In this document: positions 56,432 through 64,000 of the stretch, piece after piece
Layout of the letters: every line of letters begins with the position of its first letter
How positions within the stretch are numbered: position 1 is the first letter of the stretch
From: DASQFQ01 sp963805525
GTDB lineage: Bacteria > Actinomycetota > Thermoleophilia > Solirubrobacterales > Solirubrobacteraceae
NCBI GenBank assembly: GCA_963805525.1
Contig: CAWDUT010000001.1
Span: forward strand, 1 to 64,000
Length of the DNA stretch: 64,000 nt
Reading direction: 5' to 3'
Position numbers and translations under genes: made by a program
Notes under the pieces: model-generated
What the model saw: the letters and a program-made list of their open reading frames with translations, nothing else
Database searches by the model: none
What the model was told of the DNA's origin: nothing

Positions 56432-58288
56432 TTGAGCACGCTCGCCCGCGTCGTCTTCGCGCTGCTCGTGGCGGCGACGTTCGGAGCGTTCTTCGTCTCC
56501 CAGAAGCTCAAGAACGCCGAGTCGGTCGCGCAGTACACGAAGCTCCGGGCCTACTTCTCGCCCAACGGCGACGGCGTCCGCGACCGCGACCGGATCTCGT
56601 TCAAGGTCGAGAAGGCCGACCGCCTGACCGTCACGGTCGTGAACCTCGACGGCGACCGCGTGCGGCGGCTCGCGACCGGCGTCGACGCGCGCCCCGAGCG
56701 CCCCGTCACCGTCGTGTGGGACGGCCGCTCCGACGACGGGATCCGGGCGCCCGACGGCCGCTACCGCCTACAGGTGGGGCTGCGGCGCACCGGCCGCACG
56801 GTCACGATCCCGGGGGCCTTCAACGTCGACACCACGGCGCCGAAGCCGGTGGTCGTGTCGGTCAAGCCCGCGACGGCGGGGCCGGTGGCGGGCGCCTTCC
56901 AGATCCACGCCCGGCGCGTCGGGAGCCTCCGCGCCCCGCGCTTCCGCATCCTGCGCACCGACCTCGGCCCGCCGAAGGAGGTCGCGCGCTTCGTCGGCCG
57001 CAAGGGCAGCCAGCGCGCCGAGTGGGACGGCAAGGTCAACGGCCTCCCCGCCCCGCCCGGGCTCTACATGGTCGTCGTCCGCGTGCGCGACAAGGCCGGC
57101 AACCTCGGCACCGCGCCGGCCGTGCTCCCGCCCGTCCCCGGCCAGGTGCGGGGCAAGCCGGGCATCACCGTCCGGCAGCTCGCCGTGCAGCCGCCCGTGG
57201 TGGCGGTGCGCGCCGGCGAGCGCGTCGCGTTCGATGTGGACGCGCGCAATCGCGCCTACCGCTGGGACGTCCGCCGCGTCGGCGGCCGCAAGGTCGAGGA
57301 GGGCCGGGCGGCGGCCGGGAAGCGCACGCTGGTGCTGCGCTCGCCCCGCGGCGCCTCCGGCGTCTACCTGCTCCAGGTCCGCGCCGGCAGCTCGCGGACG
57401 CGGGTGCCGTTCCTCGTCCAGTCGCGCGAGCGCCAGAAGCTGCTCGTCGTCGTCCCGACCGCCTCGTGGCTCGGGGTCGACAAGATCGACGACGATCACG
57501 ACGGCCTGCCCAACACGCTCGACAACGGCGGCCCGGTGGAGTGGCCGCGAGCGTACACGCGGCTGCCGCCCGCGCTCGCCGCCGACACCGCGCCGCTGCT
57601 CATCTTCCTCGACCGCGCGGGCATCAAGTACGACCTCACCTCCGACATCGCGCTCGCCCGCTCCGACGAGCCGACCGCCGCCATCCGTCCCGGCGTCATC
57701 CTGGCCGGCTCGCTGCGGTGGATCCCGCGGTCGCTGGCCCGTCGCCTGCGCCGCTACGTCGAGTCAGGCGGGCGCGTGGCGAGCTTCGGCACCGAGTCGA
57801 TGCGCCGCGGCATGCGGATCACCGACGACGTGCTCGCCCGCCCGACGCAGGCGACGCCGATCGACCCGTTCGGCGCGCGTCTCGAGCCGGTCGCGGTGCC
57901 GCGCACCGAGGACGACGGCCGCACGCCGCTGCCGCTGACCGCGCTCACGGAGGACTCGTCGCTGGGGCTCCTGACCGGCTCCGACGGCACGCTGAGCGCG
58001 TTCGGCCGGCTGGAGGAGTCGGCCAAGCGGTCCAACACACCGAACGCGAAGCTGCTCACCGCGCTCGGCCAGGACGTCTCCGACAGCGAGCGCGCGAAGG
58101 CCGAGGCCAAGGGCGAGCTGCCGCGCGAAGCGCTCCCGGTGCTCGCGGCCACGCAGCTCGGCAAGGGGATCGAGATCCGCGTGGGCCTGACGGAGTGGGC
58201 TCAGCGGGCGAACCGCGACCGCGAGGTCGGGCAGATCACCCACAACATCGTGGACATCCTGCGCCACGTCACCCCGAAGATCCAGTAG
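56432..58288 (+). CDS. Secreted/anchored protein with FlgD-like Ig domains and a DMF-like C-terminal domain
   Basis: The 618-residue protein has an N-terminal hydrophobic anchor (RVVFALLVAATFGAFFVS), then FlgD-type Ig modules: RAYFSPNGDGVRDRDRISFK, TVVWDGRSDDGIRAPDGRYR, and EWDGKVNGLPAPPGLYMVVV. The C-terminal half (about 330-618) includes KLLVVVPTASWLGVDKIDDD, VILAGSLRWIPRSLARRLRR and YVESGGRVASFGTESMRR, resembling N,N-dimethylformamidase large-subunit-like beta domains of secreted proteins. Start is TTG 56432. Function unknown. Its 3' end overlaps the convergent gene by 20 nt. Confidence 0.75.
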   Translation: MSTLARVVFALLVAATFGAFFVSQKLKNAESVAQYTKLRAYFSPNGDGVRDRDRISFKVEKADRLTVTVVNLDGDRVRRLATGVDARPERPVTVVWDGRSDDGIRAPDGRYRLQVGLRRTGRTVTIPGAFNVDTTAPKPVVVSVKPATAGPVAGAFQIHARRVGSLRAPRFRILRTDLGPPKEVARFVGRKGSQRAEWDGKVNGLPAPPGLYMVVVRVRDKAGNLGTAPAVLPPVPGQVRGKPGITVRQLAVQPPVVAVRAGERVAFDVDARNRAYRWDVRRVGGRKVEEGRAAAGKRTLVLRSPRGASGVYLLQVRAGSSRTRVPFLVQSRERQKLLVVVPTASWLGVDKIDDDHDGLPNTLDNGGPVEWPRAYTRLPPALAADTAPLLIFLDRAGIKYDLTSDIALARSDEPTAAIRPGVILAGSLRWIPRSLARRLRRYVESGGRVASFGTESMRRGMRITDDVLARPTQATPIDPFGARLEPVAVPRTEDDGRTPLPLTALTEDSSLGLLTGSDGTLSAFGRLEESAKRSNTPNAKLLTALGQDVSDSERAKAEAKGELPREALPVLAATQLGKGIEIRVGLTEWAQRANRDREVGQITHNIVDILRHVTPKIQ

Positions 58289-58700
58289 CGATCCCCAGCT
58301 CCGCCATCCGCAGCGGGGCGATCGCGAGCAGCTGCTCGGGCGTCATCGTCAGCGCCGCCCGCTCGGCCAGCTCGGCGTCGAGCACCGCGTCGACGTCCTC
58401 CCCCTCCGGCCGCCCGTACCAGAGCTCGGAGCGGGGATTCCGGGCGAGCAGCGCGCCGGCCAGGAAGAACTGGAACGGGTGGAAGACCGCCACCGCGCGC
58501 GGCGTGCCCGGCAGCCGCATCCGCCGCGCCTGCCCCATCGCGGCGCGGGCGGCGACGGTCGGGACCATGCGGGCGAGCGGCACCCGCGAGGGATCGACCG
58601 CCACCACGCCATCGGCTTGCAGCAGGTCGCGCACCGGCTGCTCGAGATGAAACTGCTCGAGCCGCTCGGGCAGCAGCAGGACGAGGAGCGGTTGGTCCAC
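58269..58700 (-). CDS. Conserved-looking hypothetical protein
   Basis: The 143-residue protein is soluble (LLVLLLPERLEQFHLEQPVR, VLDAELAERAALTMTPEQLL). I do not recognise its family. LWYGRPEGEDVDAVLDAELA and AVAVFHPFQFFLAGALLARN suggest a compact alpha/beta fold, possibly linked to glycosyl-group handling. Evidence for reality is codon-position GC, a GTG start at 58700 located 5 nt from a palindromic promoter, and the divergent layout. It overlaps its convergent neighbour by 20 nt. Confidence 0.55.
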   Translation of the reverse strand: MDQPLLVLLLPERLEQFHLEQPVRDLLQADGVVAVDPSRVPLARMVPTVAARAAMGQARRMRLPGTPRAVAVFHPFQFFLAGALLARNPRSELWYGRPEGEDVDAVLDAELAERAALTMTPEQLLAIAPLRMAELGIATGSSG

Positions 58701-58705
58701 CGCGG

Positions 58706-58725
58706 GCGGACGCTATAGCGTCCGC
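58706..58725. promoter_or_regulatory. 20-bp perfect palindrome, candidate bidirectional promoter/operator
   Basis: GCGGACGCTATAGCGTCCGC is a perfect palindrome centred between divergent GTG starts at 58700 (minus) and 58730 (plus), only 5 and 4 bp from them. The TATAGC hexamer read in each direction is a plausible -10, placing both transcription starts close to the start codons. Confidence 0.6.
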
Positions 58726-58729
58726 GCTC

Positions 58730-59374
58730 GTGGCTGACGTCGACGACCTCGCAGGAGAGCTGCGGGCGCCCGAGGGCGACCCGGCCGGCGCGATCGTGCT
58801 GCTGCACGGCCGCGGCACCTCCGAGCAGGACATGCTGCCCCTGCTCGACGTCTTCGACCCGCATGAGCGGCTCGTCGGCGCCTTCCCCCGCGGGCCGCTG
58901 CAGCTGCCGCCGATCGGCTACCACTGGTACGTGGTCGAGGAGGTCGGCTACCCCGAACCGGACAGCTTCACGTCGACCTACCAGCGGCTCGGCTCCTGGC
59001 TGGAAGGTCTGGGCGAGCGCACCGGCGTCGGCATCGAGCGGACCGTGATCGGCGGCTTCTCGCAGGGCGCGGTGATGGCGTGGGCGCTCGCGCTCGGCCC
59101 CGGCCGGCCGCGGCCCGCCGGCATCCTCGCCATGAGCGGCTTCATCCCGACGGTGCCGGACTTCGAGCTCGCGCTCGACGGGCTCGACGGCTTTCCGGTC
59201 GCGATCACCCACGGCACGCTCGATCCCGTGATCTCGGTCGACCTCGGGCGCCAGGCCCGCGACCGCGCGAAGGCCGCGGGCGCCGACGTCGTCTACCGCG
59301 AGACGGACGTCCCCCACATCGTCGACCCGCGCCTCATCCCGGGCCTCGTCGACTGGCTCGACAAGCGGTACTAG
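58730..59374 (+). CDS. Alpha/beta-hydrolase, phospholipase/carboxylesterase family
   Basis: The 214-residue protein has IVLLHGRGTSEQDMLPLLDV, the nucleophile elbow GGFSQGAVMAWALAL, the aspartate in THGTLDPVI and the histidine in DVPHIVDPR. This is the small esterase/phospholipase (YpfH/Est) family. Substrate unknown. Start is GTG 58730. Its stop shares CTAG (59371-59374) with the convergent acetyltransferase. Confidence 0.88.
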   Translation: MADVDDLAGELRAPEGDPAGAIVLLHGRGTSEQDMLPLLDVFDPHERLVGAFPRGPLQLPPIGYHWYVVEEVGYPEPDSFTSTYQRLGSWLEGLGERTGVGIERTVIGGFSQGAVMAWALALGPGRPRPAGILAMSGFIPTVPDFELALDGLDGFPVAITHGTLDPVISVDLGRQARDRAKAAGADVVYRETDVPHIVDPRLIPGLVDWLDKRY

Positions 59375-59910
59375 GGCGCCGTGAAGACCACGTAGCGGCC
59401 GGGGGCGAGCCCCTCGCTCGGCGGCACGTCGGTCTCGCCCGTCTCGGTGAAGCCGGCGGCGCGGGCGACACGCTGCGAGGCGAGATTGTCTTCGTGCGTC
59501 AGCAGCTCGAGCGTCTCCAGCCCGAGGTCGCGCAGCGCCCACTCGGTGGCCAGGCGGACGGCGCGGGTGGCGATCCCGCGGCCGCGCGCCGGCGCGGCGA
59601 CCCAATACCCGATCTCGCCGACGCCCTCGTCGGCCCGGATGTTCTGCACGGCGATGCTCGCCACCACCTCGCCCTGCGCGTCGACCACCAGCCAGTCGAG
59701 CGCGTGCTCCACCTGCCGGTCGAGCTCCGAGGCGGCGATCCAGCCCTGCGCGTCCGCGCGCGTGTAGGGGCTCGGGACGCGCGTCCAGCGGGAGATCTCG
59801 GGGTCCTGGCAGATCGCGACGAGCGCGTCGACGTCGTCGCGGCCTTTCGCGCGCAGGGTGATCACGCCGTCGCTGAGGGGCGGATCGGGGTGGCGCAGCA
59901 TCCCGCTCAT
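59371..59910 (-). CDS. GNAT-family N-acetyltransferase (RimJ/RimL-like)
   Basis: The 179-residue enzyme has LSDGVITLRAKGRDDVDALV, VNVNY-like strand VASIAVQNIRADEGVGEIGY, and acetyl-CoA binding WVAAPARGRGIATRAVRLA, with LELLTHEDNLASQRVARAAG. That matches RimJ/RimL-type acetyltransferases of ribosomal proteins or small amines. Start is ATG 59910 (MSGMLRHP); TTG 59925 is in frame but overlaps the divergent start. Shares CTAG with the esterase. Confidence 0.85.
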   Translation of the reverse strand: MSGMLRHPDPPLSDGVITLRAKGRDDVDALVAICQDPEISRWTRVPSPYTRADAQGWIAASELDRQVEHALDWLVVDAQGEVVASIAVQNIRADEGVGEIGYWVAAPARGRGIATRAVRLATEWALRDLGLETLELLTHEDNLASQRVARAAGFTETGETDVPPSEGLAPGRYVVFTAP

Positions 59911-59924
59911 ATCATCACGTCGCA

Positions 59925-61049
59925 ATGAACCGGCTCGGCAGCGCGATGTGGGGCTCGCTCGCGCTCATCGCGTGGACGCACGCCGGATACCCGGTTGCGG
60001 CCGCGGCCGCCGCGTCGCGCAGCCGCTACCGCCCACGCACGGACGACGCTCATCTCCCCACCGTCGCGCTCGTGATCGCGGCCCACGACGAGGAGCGCGT
60101 GATCGCCGAGCGGCTCGACAACGCGCTCGCGCTCGACTACCCCGGGCTCGAGATCGTCGTGAGCCTCGACGGCTCGACCGACCGTACGCGCGAGATCGCC
60201 CAGTCGCGCGGGGTGACGGTGATCGACAATCCGCGCGGCGGCAAGGTGCCGGCGCAGAACGCGGCTGTGCGCGCCACCTCCTCCGAGCTCGTGGCCTTCT
60301 CCGACGCGAACTCGATGTGGGAGCCCGACGCGCTGCGCCGGCTCGTGCGCCACTTCGCGGATCAGGAGGTCGGCTACGTGTGCGGCCGCCTGCGGCTGAT
60401 CGAGCCGGGCACCGGGCGCAACGTCGAGGGGCAGTACTGGCGCTACGAGCTGTGGCTGCGCGCGCTGGAGTCGCGCCTCGGGTCGATCACGGCCGGCAAC
60501 GGCGCGATCTACGCCGTCCGCCGCAGGGCCTACGTCGAGCTCGAGCCCGGGCAGAGCCACGACATCGGCCTGCCGTTCCGGCTGCGCCGCGCCGGCCTGC
60601 GCTCGCTCTACGAGCCGGAGGCGGTGGCGAGCGAGCTGTCCGCGCCCACCACCTCGGCGGAGTGGGAGCGCAAGGTCCGGATGCTCTCGCGCTCGTGGAA
60701 CGACGTCCTGCGCGGCGGGATGCTCGACCCGCGCGACCAGCCGGCCCCGTACTTCGCCGAGCTGATCTCGCACCGGCTGCTGCGCTACGCGACCGGCCCG
60801 CTGCACGTGGTCGTGCTGCTCGCGGCGCTCGCGCTGGCGACGACGACGCGGAGCGCGCGCGCCGTGGTCGCCGGGCACGCGCTGTGGCTCGGGCTCGCCC
60901 TCGGCGCCCGCCGGAGCCCCGGGCGCAGCCGGGTCGCCGACTTCGCCTGGTACTACCTCGTCGTCACCGCGGCGTCGCTGGCCGGGCTCGCCCGGATGGC
61001 GACCCAGGGGCCGCAGGCCACGTGGTCCGCGGCGGAGGGGACGCGATGA
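59925..61049 (+). CDS. Family 2 glycosyltransferase, membrane-bound
   Basis: The 374-residue protein has a GT2 domain (ALVIAAHDEERVIAERLDNA, VVSLDGSTDRTREIAQSRGV, FSDANSMWEPDALRRLVR, TAGNGAIYAVRR) and C-terminal membrane helices (about 290-345), with AGYP-type N-terminal helix. HDIGLPFRLRRAGLR covers the acceptor-type ED/QRW-like position. It probably builds a cell-surface polysaccharide. ATG 59925 is 14 bp from the divergent acetyltransferase start, and it overlaps the next gene by ATGA. Confidence 0.87.
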   Translation: MNRLGSAMWGSLALIAWTHAGYPVAAAAAASRSRYRPRTDDAHLPTVALVIAAHDEERVIAERLDNALALDYPGLEIVVSLDGSTDRTREIAQSRGVTVIDNPRGGKVPAQNAAVRATSSELVAFSDANSMWEPDALRRLVRHFADQEVGYVCGRLRLIEPGTGRNVEGQYWRYELWLRALESRLGSITAGNGAIYAVRRRAYVELEPGQSHDIGLPFRLRRAGLRSLYEPEAVASELSAPTTSAEWERKVRMLSRSWNDVLRGGMLDPRDQPAPYFAELISHRLLRYATGPLHVVVLLAALALATTTRSARAVVAGHALWLGLALGARRSPGRSRVADFAWYYLVVTAASLAGLARMATQGPQATWSAAEGTR

Positions 61050-61693
61050 TCAAGCGCGGCTTCGACGTGCTCGTGGCGGTGGCCGCCCTGGTCGTCACCG
61101 CGCCGCTGATGCTCGTCATCGCCGTGCTGATCAGGCTCGAGGATCGCCAGCCCGCGCTGCTGCGCCAGAGCCGGGTCGGGCTCGACGGGCAGGACTTCGA
61201 GCTGTTCAAGTTCCGCACGATGGTCCCGGACGCGCACGCGCTCGGCACCGGCTGGCTGATCGCGGAGCACGATCCCCGCATCACCCGCGTCGGCAAGGTG
61301 CTGCGCAAGTGGTCGCTCGACGAGCTCCCGCAGGTCTTCAACGTGCTGCGCGGCGACATGAGCATCGTCGGCCCGCGGCCCACGCTCCGCTACCAGGTCG
61401 ACCAGTACACGCCGTTCCAGCGCCGCCGCCTGGCGGTCCGCCCCGGCATCACCGGCTGGGCGCAGATCCGCGGGCGCAACACGCTCGGCTGGCCGCAGCG
61501 GATCGAGCTCGACGTCTGGTACGTCGAGCACTGCTCGCTGCGGCTCGACCTGCAGATCATCCTGCGCACGGTCCCGATGCTGCTGAGCCCGGAGCACGTG
61601 TACAACGAGGCGCGCGGCGACTGGGGCGAGGTGGTCGACCCGGCCGGCCACGCCGAGGTCACGCCGGACGCGCCCGCCGAGACGCAGGCCTAG
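61046..61693 (+). CDS. PglC/WcaJ-type polyprenyl-phosphate sugar-1-phosphate transferase
   Basis: The 215-residue monotopic phosphoglycosyl transferase starts MIKRGFDVLVAVAALVVTAP with the re-entrant helix. The catalytic core includes LFKFRTMVPDAHALGTGWLI, KWSLDELPQVFNVLRGDMSI (DE dyad), VGPRPTLRYQVDQYTPFQRR and RPGITGWAQIRGRNTLGWPQ. It moves a sugar phosphate from UDP-sugar to undecaprenyl phosphate, starting a glycan. ATG 61046 overlaps the GT2 stop. Its own stop shares CTAG with the PglD-like gene. Confidence 0.93.
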   Translation: MIKRGFDVLVAVAALVVTAPLMLVIAVLIRLEDRQPALLRQSRVGLDGQDFELFKFRTMVPDAHALGTGWLIAEHDPRITRVGKVLRKWSLDELPQVFNVLRGDMSIVGPRPTLRYQVDQYTPFQRRRLAVRPGITGWAQIRGRNTLGWPQRIELDVWYVEHCSLRLDLQIILRTVPMLLSPEHVYNEARGDWGEVVDPAGHAEVTPDAPAETQA

Positions 61694-62307
61694 AACGAGC
61701 GCGCCGGTACGCCGGCGACCCGCGCGCCCGCGGCGATGTCCCGGGTGACGACCGCGCCCGCGGCGATGAACGAGCCGGCGCCGAGGCGCACGCCCTCCAC
61801 CACCACCGCGCCCATGCCGACGTGCGCGCCGTCGCCGACCGTGACGTCGCCGCCCAGCGTCGCGCGCGGCGCGATGTGCGCCGCGGTGCCGACCACGCAG
61901 TCGTGCTCGACGATCGCGCCGGTGTTGACGATCGCGCCGTCGCGCAGGACGGCGCCGGCGTTGACGACCGCCAGCGCGAGGATCTGAACGCCGCGGCCGA
62001 GCTCTGCCCACGGCGACACCGCTGCGCCGGCGTGCACGATCGGGGGCAGCGTGAACCCGGCCTCGAGCAGGCGGGCGAAGACGCGTACCCGGGTCTCCCG
62101 GTCGGCGACGCCGCCGACTCCGACGAACGCGTGCTCGGCGCCCCGCGCCTCTTCCAGTGCCGAGACCACCGGCACACCGAACACCTCGGTGCGTTTCGGG
62201 TCGTCGTCGACCAGCGCCACGACCTCGAACTCGCCGGCCGACCGGATCGCCTCCAGCAGCGACCGCGCGTGCCCTCCCGCGCCGTAGCCGATGATCGGAG
62301 AGCTCAT
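61690..62307 (-). CDS. PglD/NeuD-type sugar O/N-acetyltransferase
   Basis: The 205-residue protein has an N-terminal Rossmann part (IIGYGAGGHARSLLEAI, VVALVDDDPKRTEVFGVPVV) and a left-handed beta-helix of hexapeptide repeats (about 95-205, for example VNTGAIVEHDCVVGTAAHIA). The histidine of EHDCVV is the expected catalytic residue. PglD acetylates the 4-amino sugar made by PglF and PglE, which are both encoded in this window. It converges with the PglC-type gene. Confidence 0.9.
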   Translation of the reverse strand: MSSPIIGYGAGGHARSLLEAIRSAGEFEVVALVDDDPKRTEVFGVPVVSALEEARGAEHAFVGVGGVADRETRVRVFARLLEAGFTLPPIVHAGAAVSPWAELGRGVQILALAVVNAGAVLRDGAIVNTGAIVEHDCVVGTAAHIAPRATLGGDVTVGDGAHVGMGAVVVEGVRLGAGSFIAAGAVVTRDIAAGARVAGVPARSF

Positions 62308-62320
62308 TCGCGCACCGTAC

Positions 62321-63163
62321 TCAGAAGACCGGGGGCCGCCCGAGCCGCGTCATGCGCGCGATCGTCCGCCAGCTGAGCCGCCGCCGGCCCGGGTAGGGGC
62401 CGCGCGCGCCGTCGCGGTAGCCGCGCAGGGCGGCGCGGCGCTTGGCGCCCGAGTCGAGCCGCGGGACCGTGCGCAGCACGAACGACCCGGCGTAGAGGAC
62501 GCCCAGCGGCCACGGGAGGTACTGGCGGGCGAGCCAGACGCGGTTGCGGGCGCCGTAGTAGTGGTCGTACTCGTTGCGCGCCGGCGCGTAGGGCGGGTGC
62601 AGCGCGGCGATGTCGCCGGCGTAGTGCACGCGGTAGCCGGCGTCCATCACCCGCCAGCCGAGGTCGACGCCCTCGTGCACGAAGCGGAACGCGGACGGCC
62701 ACGCGCCGACCTCCTCGAAGACGCGGCGCGGGATCGCCACCGCGCCCTCCCACACGTGCGTGACGTCCCTGCTGCGCTCGCGGTCGCCGACCCGCAAGCG
62801 CGGCACCCACTCGCGCGCGACCGGGCCGGGCTCGGCCGGGTCGACGCGCAACTGCACGAGCCCCAGGCGCGGATCGGCCGCGAACTTCTCAGCCACCCGC
62901 GCCAGCGCGTCGGGTCGCGCCAGGCTCGCGTCGTCGTCGAGGAAGAACAGCAGCTCGCCGCGCACGTGCGGGACGCCGAAGTTGCGCCCCGCCGGGATCC
63001 CTTCGTCCCTCTCACGCTCGACGCCGCGGATGCCGTCCGGCAGCCCGCTCGGCGCCCAGCCGTTGCCGACCACCACGACGTCGAGCGCGACGCCCTCCTG
63101 GGCGAGCAGCGACTCGAGCCCCCGGCGCAGCTCGCCGGGACGCCGGCCCTGCGTGAGGACCAC
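62321..63163 (-). CDS. Family 2 glycosyltransferase (rhamnosyl-type)
   Basis: The 280-residue enzyme has VVLTQGRRPGELRRGLESLL, RDEGIPAGRNFGVPHVRGEL, LFFLDDDASLARPDALAR (DDD metal motif) and WEGAVAIPRRVFEEVGAWP. The C-terminal region (HYYGARNRVWLARQYLP) has one hydrophobic segment. It resembles rhamnosyltransferase-like GT2 enzymes of surface glycans. GTG 63163 is 11 nt after the DUF3105 stop, and a few N-terminal residues may be missing compared with relatives. Confidence 0.86.
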   Translation of the reverse strand: MVLTQGRRPGELRRGLESLLAQEGVALDVVVVGNGWAPSGLPDGIRGVERERDEGIPAGRNFGVPHVRGELLFFLDDDASLARPDALARVAEKFAADPRLGLVQLRVDPAEPGPVAREWVPRLRVGDRERSRDVTHVWEGAVAIPRRVFEEVGAWPSAFRFVHEGVDLGWRVMDAGYRVHYAGDIAALHPPYAPARNEYDHYYGARNRVWLARQYLPWPLGVLYAGSFVLRTVPRLDSGAKRRAALRGYRDGARGPYPGRRRLSWRTIARMTRLGRPPVF

Positions 63164-63173
63164 GCAGCCGAAA

Positions 63174-63881
63174 CTAGGGGACGCGCTCAGGACCCTTGTC
63201 GATGTAGCGCGCCCGGAAGGTCCGGATCGCGTCGAAGACCTTGTCGTTCATCTCCGGGCAGGTGAGCGAGTGCGTCCACGCGGTCGCGGCGATCTTGGCC
63301 TTCATCCCGGTCTCGTTCTGGAACAGGAGCATGTGGTAGCCCTGCTGCTCCTCGTTCAGCAGCGCCTCGAGCTTCGTGACGGTCTCCTTCGGCGTGCCGG
63401 GCGCATACTGGACCTCGATGCGGCCGTGCTCGAGCGGGTGCACGGTCTTGCCGAGGTCGGGCGTGTCGCCCGCCGCGTAGATCCCGTCGTCGTACCAGTC
63501 GGGCGTGTGGTTGCCCGAGGTCGGCGGGTTCGTCTTGTAGTCGGAGGGCTTGAACTTCTTGTCCTCGTGGCTCGCGCCCTCGTAGGCGGGGTTCGTGAGC
63601 GTGCAGCCCGCGGCCTTGGCCGCCGCCGCCATGTCGGAGCTGGCCTGCGCCGGGAGCTTGACGTTCGCGGCCGCGTCCGACGCCTGCTTCGGCTTGCTCG
63701 ACGAATCGTCGCCGCCGAGGACGAGCACGACCACGACGATGCCCGCGATCAGCGCGACGCCGAGCAGGCCGCCGAAGGCGAGCGTCATGCGCTTGCGGCG
63801 CGCGGCGCGCTTGGCCTCCGCCTGCTCGCGCTCCATCCGCTCCTTGCGGCGGCGCTCTTTTTCCTCCTGCCTGCTGGACAC
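63174..63881 (-). CDS. DUF3105 family membrane-anchored protein
   Basis: The 235-residue protein has a very basic cytoplasmic N-terminus (EEKERRRKERMEREQAEAKR), one membrane helix (about 32-56), a linker, and the DUF3105 domain: DYKTNPPTSGNHTPDWYDDG, TVHPLEHGRIEVQYAPGTPK, GYHMLLFQNETGM. DUF3105 proteins are extracytoplasmic with unknown role. The HPLEHG motif holds conserved histidines that could bind metal. Start is GTG 63881. Confidence 0.88.
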   Translation of the reverse strand: MSSRQEEKERRRKERMEREQAEAKRAARRKRMTLAFGGLLGVALIAGIVVVVLVLGGDDSSSKPKQASDAAANVKLPAQASSDMAAAAKAAGCTLTNPAYEGASHEDKKFKPSDYKTNPPTSGNHTPDWYDDGIYAAGDTPDLGKTVHPLEHGRIEVQYAPGTPKETVTKLEALLNEEQQGYHMLLFQNETGMKAKIAATAWTHSLTCPEMNDKVFDAIRTFRARYIDKGPERVP

Positions 63882-63905
63882 GGGCCGATGAGGCTAGCGG
63901 TTCGC

Positions 63906-64000
63906 CTAGCTCGCCTTGGGCGTCCGCCGCCCGGCGGCGCGCGGTTGCCAGCACTCGTCGATGAAGTCGGCGATCTCGCCGGTAAGCCGCTCGGGTGCGA
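63906..64000 (-). CDS. C-terminal end of an unidentified gene (runs off the window)
   Basis: Only the last 31 codons are visible: ERLTGEIADFIDECWQPRAA then a basic tail (GRRTPKAS) and TAG at 63906-63908. It lies 24 nt upstream of the DUF3105 start on the same strand, so the two may be cotranscribed. The fragment is too short to name. Confidence 0.45.
   Translation of the reverse strand, partial: APERLTGEIADFIDECWQPRAAGRRTPKAS

Overview
The window is very GC-rich, densely coded bacterial chromosome, and it carries the replication-origin neighbourhood: rpmH-rnpA-yidD, yidC-khpB-rsmG-parA-parB and dnaA-dnaN-recF-dciA-gyrB-gyrA. It also carries the actinobacterial cell-wall signalling operon (fhaA-fhaB-pstP-rodA-pbpA-pknB). 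Together with the GTG/TTG starts and the single tRNA-Ile, this points to an actinobacterium. My best guess is a Solirubrobacterales-type member of Thermoleophilia, which is inference from gene content and order and not a database match. I see no rRNA operon, prophage, insertion sequence or CRISPR array.

Layout, left to right. 1-2701 is a heme block on the minus strand: hemB, a fused siroheme-decarboxylase-like protein, and the 5' part of hemL, which runs off the window. 2721-6275 holds an ABC exporter pair and an AI-2E family permease with a C-terminal zinc ribbon. 6325-13095 holds a YmdB-like phosphoesterase, a three-gene membrane/phosphodiesterase operon, an aminotransferase and a first D-Ala-D-Ala ligase-like gene. 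13102-20697 holds a bifunctional-nuclease-domain protein, tRNA-Ile, parB, parA, rsmG, khpB and yidC, then an inserted plus-strand glycosyltransferase/flavoprotein pair, then yidD, rnpA and rpmH. Gene direction flips at about 20.7-20.9 kb, and dnaA to gyrA follows on the plus strand up to 30121.

30122-30426 is non-coding in the usual sense. It carries a candidate structured RNA or leader with a 16-nt match to the complement of the 16S rRNA 3' tail. 30427-33529 (minus) is an HNH protein, pheA, a DUF4446 protein and a membrane-anchored CARDB-like protein. 33630-43589 (plus) is an eight-gene wall-growth operon, with a polytopic-membrane kinase at its head and a second ddl at its end. A second kinase with an extracellular carbohydrate-binding-like domain converges on it. 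45311-51248 holds two low-complexity anchored proteins, a YihY family permease, purM, uppP and dedA. 51296-63881 is a surface-glycan region: a STAS-domain regulator, then a set of functions matching N-acetylated diamino-sugar lipid synthesis (aminotransferase, FlaA1/PglF dehydratase, PglC-type transferase, PglD-type acetyltransferase). Glycosyltransferases and secreted proteins are mixed in.

The genes form tight, translationally coupled operons, many with 4-nt ATGA or GTGA overlaps. Four convergent pairs share the tetramer CTAG as both stop codons. Divergent genes are separated by very short spacers with a -10-like hexamer close to the start codon, which suggests frequent leaderless transcription. 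The non-coding signals most worth a second look are the post-gyrA RNA, a nested inverted-repeat element at 56257-56422, a 20-bp perfect palindrome between divergent genes at 58706-58725, and a SigB-type promoter in front of the STAS gene.
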